Positions 23,122 through 36,029 are shown, counted from the stretch's first letter. The stretch is DNA of 64,000 bases from Gadus chalcogrammus (GCF_026213295.1 NC_079419.1:9359288-9423287), one strand, 5' to 3'. Notes: generated by a model from the sequence alone, not told the origin. Numbers and translations are program-made.

Positions 23122-24587
23122 TCCTCGTCTGTGAACAACAGTCTTATCAGTGTCGCAGTAAATCATTCATTTGATTATGTTGCTGCGCTCTATTAGTGAT
23201 GTCTACAGCCGTGAGATACAGTGTGCCATGAAAGATTAAAGCAAAACGCCTCCGACTCCGCAGCGATCCAACTAGTAGGTAGAAATAGCAAACTTGGAGT
23301 CCATAGGGGGGCTTTGGGGGTAGAGGCGTACCAGATAAGGGAGTGCGATGGAAAGCCTCAGAGGCAAGGATGGGGATGTCCGCGTAGCCCGGAGGCTGCC
23401 TTCGCATTAACCCTCGACCCCCCCATCCCCCCCAGCGGTGACCAGAGGTCCTCAGTGCATCCCTTCGGCAATCAGGGACGGGGGGGGGGGGACGGGGACG
23501 GGGGGGGGGGGCTAAACCTCCGCAAATATCAAAACCGTCTTCAAGCCCTACAAAGACTTTGTGCAACAGGCTTGAAATAACACAATGTTGGCCTGGGCAG
23601 CGTTCTGCTGGAGATTACCTCGCTGGTCACGGACTTAGCCTCAGCCGGTGCTATCTGGATGAGGGGGGGGGGGGGGAGAGAGAGAGGGAGAGGGAGAGAG
23701 AGGGAGGGAGGGGGAGAGGGAGAGAGGGAGGGGAGATAGAAAAAGACCTTGACGACACGTCCGCAGCCAAACTTTTTACGAGTTGTACTCATTCCCCGGC
23801 GCGGACGCCAAGGCGCGGCTGGCTGGTAGCGCGGCGTTAAGGTCAGCCGCTAGCCGCGCGAGGTAGGGATGGGAGCAGGGAGAGGGCGAGGGGGAAGGTG
23901 TAGCCGCGGGGTAATGTCGCGGCTACGCTCGGTCTCTATTTTCCGACAGTTAATGTAATAGTTTCCCTTCTCCGCGGCGGTCTCTCTCCTCGTCGCACAC
24001 CCACCGTAGGCGTGCGAGCGGCGTGATCAACACACAGGGACACAGTGTATATAAAGTAATAGAATTGTTTTCAATTTGCCTTAATCAAAAGGGAGAGGGA
24101 GATGATGTCGCCGGATATATTTAGAGTAATTTAGCGTCACCGGCCGGGGGGAATAGGAAATGTGTTTATGCATTCAAACCACTCATTTTGTGTCAACCTT
24201 TGGGGTCAGCTATGCAAATGTGATATGTGTGTGTGAAATAGTGTGTTCGTACGCGCTGGATTAAATGCCAGACTGATTGCGGGGGATGGCTCCCCTGTGT
24301 ATTCGGAGCACACATCCATAGGGTTCTGTAGCAGGTGGGGCCCAAACAGGTGCGCTAGGCCCCGACCTTTCCTCGTCCCCTTGGCCTCGCCAAGCATGAG
24401 GCGTCCCACCCCCCCCCCCCGCCGCCCCCCTAGTGTTGTCCACCTTAGCCCTCACGATCACTGAGTGTAAACCACCACGTATGCCACCATCTGATCTGAT
24501 TTTGTTCATTTCGACTCGTTTTTTTCCAAAACATTAATATATTTTTTACTTTTTTCTTTCCTTTCCATTCCATCCCCCCCTCCACCG

Positions 24588-24616
24588 CCACCCCCCCCCC
24601 CCCCCCCCCCCCCCCC
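24588..24616 (+). repeat. Poly(C) tract upstream of the 30-nt microexon
   Basis: About 29 consecutive C followed by further C-rich sequence up to the acceptor at 24662. It forms the extended pyrimidine tract of the microexon. Confidence 0.85.
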
Positions 24617-24662
24617 TCCGACCCCCCCGACCCCACCACCTACCTCCACCCCACACGGGCAG

Positions 24663-24692
24663 AAGAACCTATCAGTCCTACACTTACTACCT
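24663..24692 (+). CDS. ptprm: ptprm 30-nt optional microexon, RTYQSYTYYL
   Basis: A 30-nt exon with acceptor GGGCAG (ends 24662) and strong donor GTAAGT (24693), phase 2 on both sides. Joined to the TM exon and to the exon at 34233 it gives KKR-RTYQSYTYYL-KLAKKRK. By memory the PTPRT juxtamembrane sequence contains the related SYSYYLKLAKK, so this is a paralogous optional exon retained in the mu-like gene. If skipped, the frame is kept as KKRKLAKKRK, the usual PTPRM form. Its tyrosines lie just under the membrane and could be phosphorylated (inference). A 29-nt poly(C) tract ends about 46 nt upstream of the splice site. Confidence 0.8.
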
Positions 24693-26198
24693 GTAAGTAA
24701 CCACTCCGTGTGATGTCAGTGCCATGCTTTACTCACCCACACACCAATTGCTTTTCTATAGTTTGGCTTTTTTTCCGTTTTTTTTTTTTTACATCTCTCT
24801 CTATCTTTTTGTTATTTTTTTGTTCATATCATTGCTCTTCTGGCCCCGGCCGCTAGTGCAGCGCTGTCCTTTGTGAAGGGCTGTGGGAGAGACAGAGCCA
24901 GTTGGCTCTCGCGCCGCGGGGGCCACTCGGCCGTTCCACCTGGCCCGGTCTCTGAGGGAAAACCCCGGGCATGCGTTGGGCCGCTGCGTGGATTCCTTCC
25001 CTACGGATCTGGACGCCAATGGCGACCGACGCAGAGCCACGCTTTTTTGTATTTTGTTCAGTGTACAACTGAACTGCCTTAACGATAGCCCGGCGGCCGA
25101 GAGAGAGAGTAAAAAACATTATTTTTTAAAGAAAAGAGGATCAATATTGCAGCTTGTACATTGGTGCTGATGTTAAATTTTTCATATCGCGTCTGATGAC
25201 TTCACCACTGTCGAACTTGACAGAGATCGATTTTTTTTTCTCTGCCGCGCCAGCGATGCCTTGGTGCTCTTGTGGACGTCAATGAGTGAGCAGACGAGCA
25301 TCGCAATTGCCCCAACTGAAACAGAAACCGCCAATCAATCTAAACCCTCAATCAAACAAATACCTATAATCAATCACGTACCTTAGATCAAAGAAAACCT
25401 CATAATCAATCACACACCTTCAATCGAACAAATACCCTCAACTACACGTATACCTTCCACCACACATACACCTCCACTCAACATACATACATACATACCT
25501 TCAACCACACATACCGTCCTAATCCTCTTCCTAATCTAAGCACCATTCATAAGATAAACTCCCGCCATAACCATCCCTCTTTGAACGCATGTGGTTATCC
25601 ATGGCGGCTGCCGTACATCCATCCAGCCTCAGAGCTCTGTCGCTCCGTCTTCAACCCGTGTCTTCCACTCATGCACGTTGCATCCTGTCGCACGTTAAAC
25701 ACCCATAAATGTCACCCCGCGCACTGGGGGATGACGGAGTCGTGCCCTTCGAACACGCGCCGTTTTCTGTTTCTTTCGCTGTTTACGTAAATAGCTGCAT
25801 GTCATTTGCCACCGAGTGCGCCGCCGCTCTATTCAGATTCATGTGTAAATAAAACAATAGCGGGAGCGTTTCTCGCTCGCCCAATTCCGCTGACTGCGGT
25901 GAAAGGAGCTTATTGTTACGGCGGCGATGCCTGCTTCCCCCGCCCGTGGCTTGTGCTCCCTCCTCCCGGTAACGGTTGTTTGTGATGGATGACGGCTAAT
26001 CTGTTATGAGATGTCTGCGATCAAGGGGAGGGGTTGAGGCGGGGTGGCTGCTGGCGGGGGTACACAATGCAGCTCTGGCTTCAAAGGGGAACGTTTCGGG
26101 GATACACCTGGAGAAGACGAGTCGGAGGCTTGAACACGCCGAATGTCACTCATCATCGTGGAGCTCAGACTTTCCGAAACAGAGGGCCCTAATGAGTG

Positions 26199-26329
<131 letters not shown>

Positions 26330-26420
26330 GTTGTGTATGGGCAGGTCTCGGTCAGAAGCGGGTTGTATGGTACCGAGCACTGTTGTGTTGTTGCATAGCT
26401 CCTCGTAGGACATTGCCTCA

Positions 26421-26463
26421 ATGTCTTGTATTTTTAGCGGTGAACGCTAAAAATACAAGACAT
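26421..26463 (+). repeat. Perfect 19-bp hairpin with 5-nt loop
   Basis: The left arm ATGTCTTGTATTTTTAGCG (26421-26439) is exactly complementary to 26445-26463, with loop GTGAA. No poly(T) follows, and nothing marks it as a known RNA family. Confidence 0.8.
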
Positions 26464-27777
26464 GTCTCGCCATTGTTTCATTTATTATAGCAATTCTACC
26501 AGTATTTTACCGGTAGATGGTAGATGAAACCAACTGCAATGCCAGAAATGTTGGTCTCTTGTTGCTGTTGTCATTTCAATGCCGCCTCAGCTGTCACTAT
26601 GCATTGATCTACAACTTGATGCGTCCCCGTTTGACGATGACATTGTTGGGATCCATGTTTGGATTTTTTGGTACAATACTATGTATAACAATATGAATGA
26701 TACTGGCTTTGCTCGAGTCTTTACAGGTTCTGTGGTGCTAAAAACGACTGGTAAAACCTTCTCAATAAGGATACATAAATTAAACATTATTTAATTAACA
26801 GTTACCTGATGGTCTAGTTATCATTTACTAATGATGTAATGTAATGGGACGAAAACACTAACCCTAACCCTAGCCCCTATGTTGATGCTACTTTGGTTTA
26901 TCCTCATTGTATAGTGTTACCAGCATACTTCAGTCATGGTACACCAATAGGGTACACAAAAGCCTTAGGAATGTCAGTCAGAAACCACACATTTTGAATA
27001 TCTGCTCCATGTGTATTTTGTTCAGTTGTTTGTCGCTCAAAGACTATTCAGAGTATCGCGCTTAATGAGAGCTCAGTGGGATCTTTGAGTATAGACTGTG
27101 GTTTTGAGCCTTGTTGCTTGTATGTTAATATCCCCAGACGCTGATTGCGTTACAATGCCTCATGGAACCATCGAAACCATTTGGGCCTTGATTTCTCATC
27201 AGTGCCAATATTAGAATTTCAGCATATGGGCAATTATACAAATTACAAGCCAGGGATATTACTAAAAATACCTTTTCTCTTCAGTGGGAAAAAAAAAGGA
27301 TAATTTGGCTGTAGTATCATTCCCACTAACAGAAACAGGCTTCATGGATTCCGAAAGCATTCTTTAAGATGGTCGATTTCGGGTCAGGTCTGGCTCCAAC
27401 CAACAAAGTGTTGAAGTGAATATTTTGTTTGGATATCGTCACGTTTTCCCTTTCCTTTTGTATCCAGAGAAAAAACGAAATGTCCTCTCTAGACATTATG
27501 CGTAAAAATACGCAAACATGTATATGTTTTTAATAAATTATGCATGGGGAACCCTTAAAACCCACCGTCTCCCCCAAGGGACTCCGCAGTGGCGTTCATC
27601 TGCACTTTTACCGCAGCCTTGTTGACAGCCTCGGGAGCGCAACACCTCCATGATTGATGGACACCGTTAATGCTCTGATGCATTCATCAAACAAGTCTTT
27701 TCAAGGCAAGAGAGCATCAGGCAGTGCACCAAAATATGCACTTTACGTATTTTGCCAGAGGACTCCACTACCACGGC

Positions 27778-27853
27778 ACACACACACATACATCACACAC
27801 ACACGTACACACAGACGTTCACACACACGTACCCACATACACACACACACGTA
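27778..27853 (+). repeat. Interrupted CA-type simple repeat
   Basis: CACACA blocks separated by CATACAT, CACGTAC and GACGTTC. Degenerate microsatellite. Confidence 0.75.
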
Positions 27854-29139
27854 CCGGCCCGCTGATGCACGTCATACAAGTGTCGCTCAGCACGCTCATT
27901 AGAGATGCACTTGCATGTTCGATCCAATGCATCGGCCTCTCGTTTCTTTAATCAGGTGGGCCGCGTCCACTGCCTCTGGGGACCCAGGGGGGGGGGGGGG
28001 GGGGGATCAAGAGGGCAGAGGGAGTGGACGGTGTGTGATTGTGTCTCTACCAGACGCATCAGATCACATGCCTCGTTACCGCAGAGCGGCCCCAATACCG
28101 TGCTGGGTATCCATATATCCTTCAACCATCTGACCAATCACGCCTGCGCGCGGCCGCAGTCGGCTCGTTAGCTGTTTTATTATTCATGCGATGCAGCGGT
28201 AACATCTCGTGTTTGTTTTTTTTAGAGATGGTTGCCCCTGGCGTGTTTCGTACCCCGCGGCCGCCCCGGATATTCTTCATATATATGTGTACGTCTCTAC
28301 ATCTCTCCCGGGAGTTATCGGTGAAGTTGATTGGATTGAGTAAAGGTTCTCGGGTGGTCGATAACGAGGACGGCGGTCGAGCCCGTGTCGCTAATCCCGG
28401 CTGCCCTGCTGGGTCAGTCGCGGCAGACCAATGTAGAGTTGCACATGCGGTTCACGTGCGCTGTTTGGGAGTGTGCTCTCACGCGACGTGTTCCTTCAAC
28501 GCTAAATTTTACTCCCTGTTTCGGTGGAAGGTTGCGAAATCTGGACTCAGATTTCGCACAAGATGAGCGTCAGCAACATCTCATCTGAAGTTCATTTTAT
28601 TTACATCATTACTCCATGTGCTATTCATCGAAACAGAAGTTTTCGTTGTATCACTCACGTCCCAACCCCCAACGTTTCAAATCCCTGCTACTACACATAA
28701 AGACTGGTGTCAGAACTTTTACTAGTTGAAGATCCCCATTGTTTCGGCCCGGGCCTGATCCAAGCCTACACACCGCTACATCCCCTAATAGCCTCTGTTC
28801 AGCATGTGTCGTTGCGTGAAGCCCACTGAACTTGCCTTGTACAACACAATGTGCTCCGGGCAAACACCTTCATTGAACCTTGCGAGGCAGCAGTAAGGAT
28901 CCCATTAATTGGAACAAGCCATGCACATTTGTTGCACCTACACGTGCCGCATGCTAATAAGGTGCAGGCTGTCGAGGCGAGAGGAAGGAACACAAACCCT
29001 TCCCTGGGACACATATAAACATTGTCATACGATAAAATAAAATAATAGATAAGTAAAAGAAAACATGTGCAAAAAATTAGTACAATTGATAGAAAATAAA
29101 GGCAGAGTTAAAAAAGCATTTTAGAAAGTGTAATGTATT

Positions 29140-29320
29140 TAAGATCCGATCAACAGTCTCTCTGGTACCCTCCAACCCGGATTCTAGGACTCTTACCCAG
29201 ACCGAACTCGGGTCTCAAACCCTTCAAAGTTCATGTCTCTGGTACCCACGTCGGGACTCCAACCCGGCCCTCAATGAACTTGGTCCATTCTCCGGGACTC
29301 CAACCCCTAGTCGGTGAAAC
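29140..29320 (+). repeat. Degenerate tandem repeat with GGACTCCAACCC motif
   Basis: The words CTCTGGTACCC, GGGACTCCAACCC and GACTC recur at irregular spacing (for example at about 29160, 29238, 29252 and 29294). Low copy number and diverged. Confidence 0.45.
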
Positions 29321-30666
29321 TCGAGAGTTGTAGAAGAGAGAGAAAAAGCAGAATAGGGCAAGATTTTGAAACAAAACAGCCACCTCTCCGCCATTCAGAA
29401 GTGTTGCATTCCCGCACCTTGTGATTGACAGGCAAGAGGGATTCCAAGAACCAATCAGGGAAGAGATGGCACGATTGATCAGACGTGAGCAGGGAGCGGG
29501 CCTTAATCTATATTCTCCCATATAGAGGCAGACGCAGTCTACTAGAAACAGATGGATCTAACAGAGCATTTCACTCACTAATAGCTGACAGATGGCTTTG
29601 GCATTCCAAGCAAATTACACTCAATTGATTAGCGCGGTAATGGTACCCACAACACCTTTGATAAAAGTATTAAGTATAGGCTAGACCAGTTTGCTTTAGT
29701 CACAATATGATTGTTTTGGAATGATGTGCACTCATTCAGCAGTATTTTTAGATGGCTGTGGTAAGGGATGGGGAATGAATGTTGGATGACTTGTGGAGGG
29801 TTCAGTCTGCAGAGAAGTGTATGAATTAGACGTTTGTCATCACAAGAACAATTCCATAATCCATCGAAGAGGCATAAAACCAAGATATCTCAACGCAGTG
29901 CGACTTGTTCACATGATTGTTTGCAAAGAAAACCCTGAAATCGATTTGTCAGCTTTCCTGTCAGCCACCAGATATTAAAAGGCATTCACGATACTGATAT
30001 CACAGCAAGTTTGCTTAAACTAATGGGAATATCGCATTTTTGAAATAACTCACACTTGTTGAGCTTCCCACATGACATAATTAATTAACCAAATATCAGG
30101 CCGTTATTTTCATGGGGAAAAGCAGCTATGTTCAATCCAACACTTCCAGTATCAAAGACGGTACTTGATGGTTAAATGTGGCCCTTCTTCCATCACTAAA
30201 GAACAATAGTAAATTATGCCCACATTCTGCGTTTTGTGAATCTATTCAGGCGTTTTTTTTGTAGCTGTGTGGCATGTCAGGTGGCTATTTTAATTCAATA
30301 TCAATCCAGATGACTCTTGTAAGCAGGAGTGACTCCCACTACATCCAATCAGGAAAGATCACATCTCCGCTGTGCTTCACTATAACCTGTCTGGAAAATG
30401 TCGTATTCCGGAAGGAGCTCACACATTGTACTCTGTACTCTATATATCAAATTTGTTTCCCCAACATGATTATATATACAGTGTGTGTTGTTAAGGAAGG
30501 TTGTAAACCACATACAGGTTTTACTAACCAATAAATATCCACTTCCCGTCATGTAGCCACCATGAACCGCACTTTATATTGTTGACGGTTGGATTTGAAA
30601 ACACACGAATAGTTGGTTTATAGTTTAACGATAGGAGTATATATTTCTTTATTTCCTCCGACGTGA

Positions 30667-30720
30667 GCCTCTTTCACCAGGGCGCCTCTTTCACCAGGGC
30701 GGCTCTTTCACCAGGGCGGC
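30667..30720 (+). repeat. Three-copy 18-bp tandem repeat
   Basis: Units close to GCCTCTTTCACCAGGGCG repeated three times, with a fourth diverged copy starting GGCTCTCTCA. Confidence 0.8.
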
Positions 30721-31465
30721 TCTCTCAAATAGAGACGGCTCTCGTAGCTTCCCGGCTCAATGCCATCTTTTCTTTGAGGGGGGGGGGCATAGAAATGACT
30801 ACGCTCTCAAGGCTCTTCATTATGTTACCCTACACAAACACACACGCGCGCACGCACAAGCACACAATAACACATACACACACACACGCACTAAAAAATA
30901 TATTAGCAGAACCAACAATTTAGCAGATGTATTAGCGGCTTCAGGGACAATACATCTCCTTAACTGCGCACGCCCAAACTCATACAGAGGCACCGAAATC
31001 GTTTATTTTTGAATTTCTGAAAAGATATGTTCAAGGAAGTGAATGGATAATTGCAAATAATGAACAGATTGGTCAAAGAATGTCTGATCTTTGGGTCCAC
31101 GGATGAGTGACAGACACAGAGTGAATAAGCAAACTTGGCGACGAGAGAACGGAAGATTGTTGGAACCGTGTCACAAAATTCGAAGATCTGAATCCCCCCC
31201 CCCCCCCCCTCCCCGCACAGATTATGTTTTGTTTTCAAAGGAGCGTCTGCCACTGACTCCTGGCTGCATGTCAGTCAGGCGTCTGGCGGTTAGCAAACAC
31301 GCAAACACGGCGTCGGGCGCGTTAAAGTCATCTAATGAAGCCTCCTTTTGTCTCCGCGTCGCATGGTGCCCTGTGTACACTGATCTCTGGCACGGGAACG
31401 AGGACGCCACGCTGAGCACGAGGTTTTTGAAGCGCCTTCGCTTTTCAGAAGCTGTTGCCGCGGTG

Positions 31466-31626
31466 ACGACGCCTCCCGCCGAACACGCCGACAAACAACG
31501 AACACAAAGATGCGCGTGCGTCTTTGTGTTCGTTGTTTGTCGGCGTGTTCGGCGGGAGGCGTCGTTGTTTGTCGGCGTGTTCGGCGGGAGGCGTCGTTGT
31601 TTGTCGGCGTGTTCGGCGGGAGGCGT
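31466..31626 (+). repeat. 32-bp tandem repeat (x3) plus perfect 45-bp inverted copy
   Basis: Three exact 32-bp units start at 31531, 31563 and 31595 (each begins CGTTGTTTGTCGGCG). The region 31466-31510 is the exact reverse complement of 31521-31565, with a 10-nt GC-rich spacer (31511-31520), giving a 45-bp perfect stem. Other bases lie outside any exon. Confidence 0.92.
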
Positions 31627-32556
31627 CGTACACACGCCATCTCACACACACACACACAATCTCGGAGACATTCCCCGCTACCCCCTCTTTATGTTCTCGC
31701 TCAACTATCGCAGTTAGGAGGTCTGTTGTGTTCGCTCAGATCGGAGCTAGGCTAGGGCGGAACCAGAGGCATGCTCTCTAATGAGACCCGCCTGATGTAG
31801 TTACCTGAAGCCTCATCTCCATCTATTTCGATTCTACAGTCATAGCTTTCATCTGTTACTCTCTCTCTTTCTAGTCCCAGGCGCACTCCCAGCGTGACAT
31901 ACCGGCGGCGCCGTTTAGAGCAACTTTCCGTCGGGTTTTCCCTTTTTTTTTTGTCTCTCTCTCTCTGTTTTGAAGCCAAGCGCTCAGGCCAGCGAATCGG
32001 GACGCGCCGACGATGGCTGCTGTTCCCCCCCGTGCGCACGCGGCTAGGCTAACTCCTGGGGAACATGATGAATGGCCCTGTGGCGTCAACACACAAGCAA
32101 CTCCTACTGTACACATTCTTGTTCTCTGTGGCTCGCCGCATCAGACGCTGTAATACAGCCATCTATCACGCCGGCGCTCTCCCCCCCCCCCCTCCTCTTC
32201 TCGTACAGACGAACGAGGGGTAGAATGGCACGCCAATTAATCCTCATCGTCACGCCCACGCCGACCGGCCTTGCGCCGCACCGTGGCCGTCCCGCTGCTC
32301 CTGCATGTGTTTGGTCCAAGTCCAACGGAAAAGGAAGCATCACAACGGATCAGGAGCACGACTAGCAGAAGGGCACAGAAGCCGAAACACACACGAGACG
32401 CGCACAAACATAGTCGAATAAAAACTAGTTTGGGCTGAGGTATAAAAATAAGCGGTTTCTTGATCTTCCTCCTCGTGCCATGCCTTGCTCGAGGCCTCTC
32501 TCGTCTTCCTCTCCTCCTTCCTCTCTCCTCTCGATTATACTATAAATGATGCTTGG

Positions 32557-32581
32557 GGGGGGGGGGGGGGGGGGGGGGGGG
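32557..32581 (+). repeat. Poly(G) run of about 25 nt
   Basis: G homopolymer on the sense strand followed by GAGAGAGA. G-quadruplex capable. Confidence 0.85.
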
Positions 32582-33278
32582 GAGCGAGAGAGAGAGATAG
32601 ACATGATTGCCATTTTGTTTCGGCGCTAATTGCATATTAAAGACGAGGTAGCGGCTCCCACAGAACGGGGGGGACGTCACCACTTTGTCATTCAGCCGCC
32701 GGGAGAAAGCGATTCCCCACTATTAGCCCCACGCCGCGGCCTTCAGAGGCAAAGCGACTGCAGTTGTTTGAAGGCCCGCGGGGCACCCGCCGCCATATGG
32801 CACGAGGCACCCACGGAATTGAATAAACAGAGGATGTTTTTTGCGAAAAACAACACGACGGGTGAGCCGTAGCCATTAAGGCCCGCGGCCGACGCTCCCC
32901 GAGAAGAGCAAGAACAAGAGACAAACAAAAACCCGCCACAGCGTCAGCGGGCTGAGGGGTCACACTGAGAGCTACAAAGTAGGGGGGCCGGGCAGTGTGC
33001 ACGGCGCCGCAGCCTCATTCGTTATTCACCTCCCGCCCTGCCTCCGCCCGCGGCCATAAAGCGATGCGCCGCGGCTGTGCCCACTGCAAAGTCCCTCCCG
33101 CGCAGATTGGCTTTTATTTATTTTCAGGGGGTGGGGTGGGGTGGGGGGGGGGGTCGGTTTAGGATTCATCCCTGATCATGGCCTGGAAGCACCCAGGATT
33201 ACTTTGCTTGTTTGAGTTTCTGCAAGGATCGGGTCAGGACACATCAATAGAAGACGGAAATCAGTGCAAAGTGGTGTT

Positions 33279-33420
<142 letters not shown>

Positions 33421-34083
33421 GTGATGGTCCTGGTTAGTGGGTATTTCCGTGACCAACACAAAGTGTGCTGACGTGCGTTTGTGTGCGTATTCCCTCCACA
33501 AACTTTTTCCGTCGCGTTACTCTAACAAGGGCACATATTTCACGGCTGCAGTACATTAAATTGAAGTAGGTCAATAAAAGCAGGTTGACTGTTTTAGTTC
33601 ACTGGTGAATCTCCCCATCCCCAGCCCGCTCAGAACAGTGCGGCTAATTTTAAATCATCAATACCGCTGATGTATTTGGGTTAGGGTGTCACACCTTTCC
33701 CAGCGTCGGCCCCAGAGTACGGTATTTAATTCTAATCAAACAATGTGACCAGAAGAGCCATGGGCCTCCCGTAATACACTGTGGGCTATTTACGGGGAGC
33801 TAACCGCCTTTATCCGTCATCCTCTTCCCTCCGTGTGCAATTCTTATGCAAAGATTATATAACAACTCATGGATCGTTCTTTAAAAACATAGGTGGCCTA
33901 TATTTGTCAGCAAGTTCTCCTTAACGGCCCTTATAGCTCTCATCATCCTTTTAAGATACTATTTATCTACAGTGTATATCACAGACCTTATAGTTACTTA
34001 TTTTGTTGTATTTTCCTTAAACAACAATATCTTTCCATTGCATCCTATACCCAGGTGCCAGTCCAGGAGAGCAGGGAATAATC

Positions 34084-34188
<105 letters not shown>

Positions 34189-34232
34189 CTTCTCCCTCCC
34201 TTGTGCGTCCACTGGGGCTCGAACCCGTGCAG

Positions 34233-34450
34233 GAAGCTGGCGAAGAAGCGCAAGGAGACGATGAACAGCACGCGGCAGGAGATGACGGTGATGGTCAACT
34301 CCATGGACAAGAGCTACACGGAGCAGGGCACCAACTGCGACGAGGCGCTGTCCTTCATGGACACACACAACCACACGCTCACCGCCCGCAGCGAGTGTGC
34401 GCTCACACTCAACGCACGCAGCGAGTGCAGCCTGACGCTCAACGGGCGAG
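34233..34450 (+). CDS. ptprm: ptprm exon: juxtamembrane segment with internal repeat
   Basis: A 218-nt exon, acceptor GTGCAG (ends 34232), donor GTACGG (34451), phases 2 to 1. It reads KLAKKRKETMNSTRQEMTVM, VNSMDKSYTEQGTNCDEALS, FMDTHN and then a segment ending LNGR. The first part matches PTPRM nearly residue for residue. Mammalian PTPRM, as I recall it, goes directly from FMDTHN to LNGR. Here roughly twenty extra residues intervene, containing ARSECALTLN and ARSECSLTLN, a 10-residue tandem duplication (CGCAGCGAGTG at 34387 and 34417, 30 nt apart). This adds two cysteines to the cytoplasmic linker. An upstream CACACAACCACACG suggests slippage as origin. Confidence 0.92.
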
Positions 34451-35948
34451 GTACGGGCCGGGGATGCCTCCGCCGCTTTAACAACCCCCCCCCCCCCCCC
34501 CCCCTCCAAAAAAAGTTATCTCTGTCCCGCTTACTGGTTTTTATTTGAAATTGTAAAAGTTGAAGTTATTTTTTTCATCAACGCATCGGAGTTTCACAGA
34601 TCCCATTTAGAAAGAGAATGTGTTACAGAGAGGCTTTCAACACTGGTCATTTATATCCCTTTGTTTTGATGTATGTCTGTGCGGGTTTTTTCTTCTTCTC
34701 CTACTTTAAAGCCTGCAGCGTTTCTTTTCTCTTTTTTTTTTCAGGGGGGCTCGTGAGATTCGGGTTTAAAAACGCTCTTAACGTTTTATACTGCCATTGA
34801 ATTATAATACTGGCGCTCATTTACATGGGAGTCACATTTGAGCTGCTCAGACTAACGCTGTTACTACTTCACATACACTTCAGACTCCAGACAACATGAA
34901 AAGATCTGCGTTCGTTTGGATGGATACAGAATCCTCTAATTTCATAATCTCTCTCACCATAATACAAGGGCTTCATTAATATCCCTTAAAGTATTTGTAT
35001 ATGAGCAAATCCAGTTTTTCACGTTTAATTTCCGTTAGGCTGAAAAAAGAAAAAAAACTAAATCTGGTCAACAACCTTAATTATTGAATAACCTTAGCAA
35101 AATAATAACTTTTTCACAGTGTGCCATCTTTGTTAACAGATGAGTAAATACATTGTTTTGCATGGGCTGGCAGAAACGGTGTGTGTCCCATGATCAATAA
35201 TCGCTGCTTAAGGAAACCCCAACAAGCACCTTGTGAAATCCCAGGTCTCTGTGTCCATTATCACTACCCATTTCCACTACGGCTTAACGCGGGTCGTACC
35301 CCCAAAATAACCAGGTTTTCAAGATGAGCACAAACATACATACATACATACATACATACATAGGTCACTATGGCACGCTAAGCCACTCATTATCTCCATC
35401 GCCGCTCTTAAACAAACCGCACAGATGATGGACAGCCCGGCTAAACCTTCATCCAGGGTCCCGACCTGGTATAATTCCCAAAAGTCACAACCAACAGATT
35501 CATTCGCCCAGAAGGCTTAGGGGGGGAATGAGCCCCAAAGATGCAGTGACCTTCCTTAACTGTCTGTCACCGCTGATTATTAACCCTGCGTCTCTCTCTG
35601 TCACTTTGGCGCACAGTCTTCGAGACAAACCGTCTCAACTGTCCTGGAAAAAATGGATGTACCAGCGGTTCACCTTCTGTCCCTGATTTGACCCTCCTAA
35701 AGCCAACAACACTCACAGTGTGCAGCAGAACACCTGCTTAAAGGCTATAAACGTACAGGGCTACACTCTTAACATGGACATTTGCTCTGTCGGCATTGCA
35801 CTGCCATCATTTGAGCTTTGCTGTAACCTCTGCCCAGAGAACAACTTGTCCTGTCTTCGGGAACGGTTCAGTGTATCTTTAGTCCTATTAAGCAGGTTTG
35901 AATTGTTCCGTTGATGTCTTTTTACGCCGTGTTCATTTCTGTTCACAG
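34451..35948 (+). other. Intron between exons 34233-34450 and 35949-36029
   Basis: Phase-1 intron of 1.5 kb. A 19-nt poly(C) run lies at about 34486-34504, 36 nt after the donor, and a (CATA)n array at about 35334-35361. The rest is AT-rich unique sequence without recognised features. Confidence 0.75.
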
Positions 35949-36029
35949 CTGGGTCTTCGCCTTCCTCCTTCACGCTGGCGAAATCCAACACTCTGACTAC
36001 CTCCATTCCCCCCAACACTTACTACCCAG
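35949..36029 (+). CDS. ptprm: ptprm exon: SSPSSFT juxtamembrane segment
   Basis: An 81-nt exon, acceptor TTCACAG (ends 35948), donor GTAAAA (36030), phase 1 on both sides. It encodes AGSSPSSFTLAKSNTLTTSI then PPNTYYP. This corresponds to PTPRM VSSPSSFTMKTNTLSTSVPNSYYP. It is a serine/threonine-rich, disordered cytoplasmic linker between the membrane and the wedge. Being symmetric, it could be skipped without a frameshift. Confidence 0.9.

Noticed and set aside
26861..26878. Interstitial telomere-like CTAACCCTAACCCTAG
   Set aside because: Only about two and a half TTAGGG-type units, within what chance gives in 64 kb.
31466..31626. CRISPR-like repeat array
   Set aside because: The 32-bp units are directly contiguous with no spacers, one copy is inverted and the context is a vertebrate intron.
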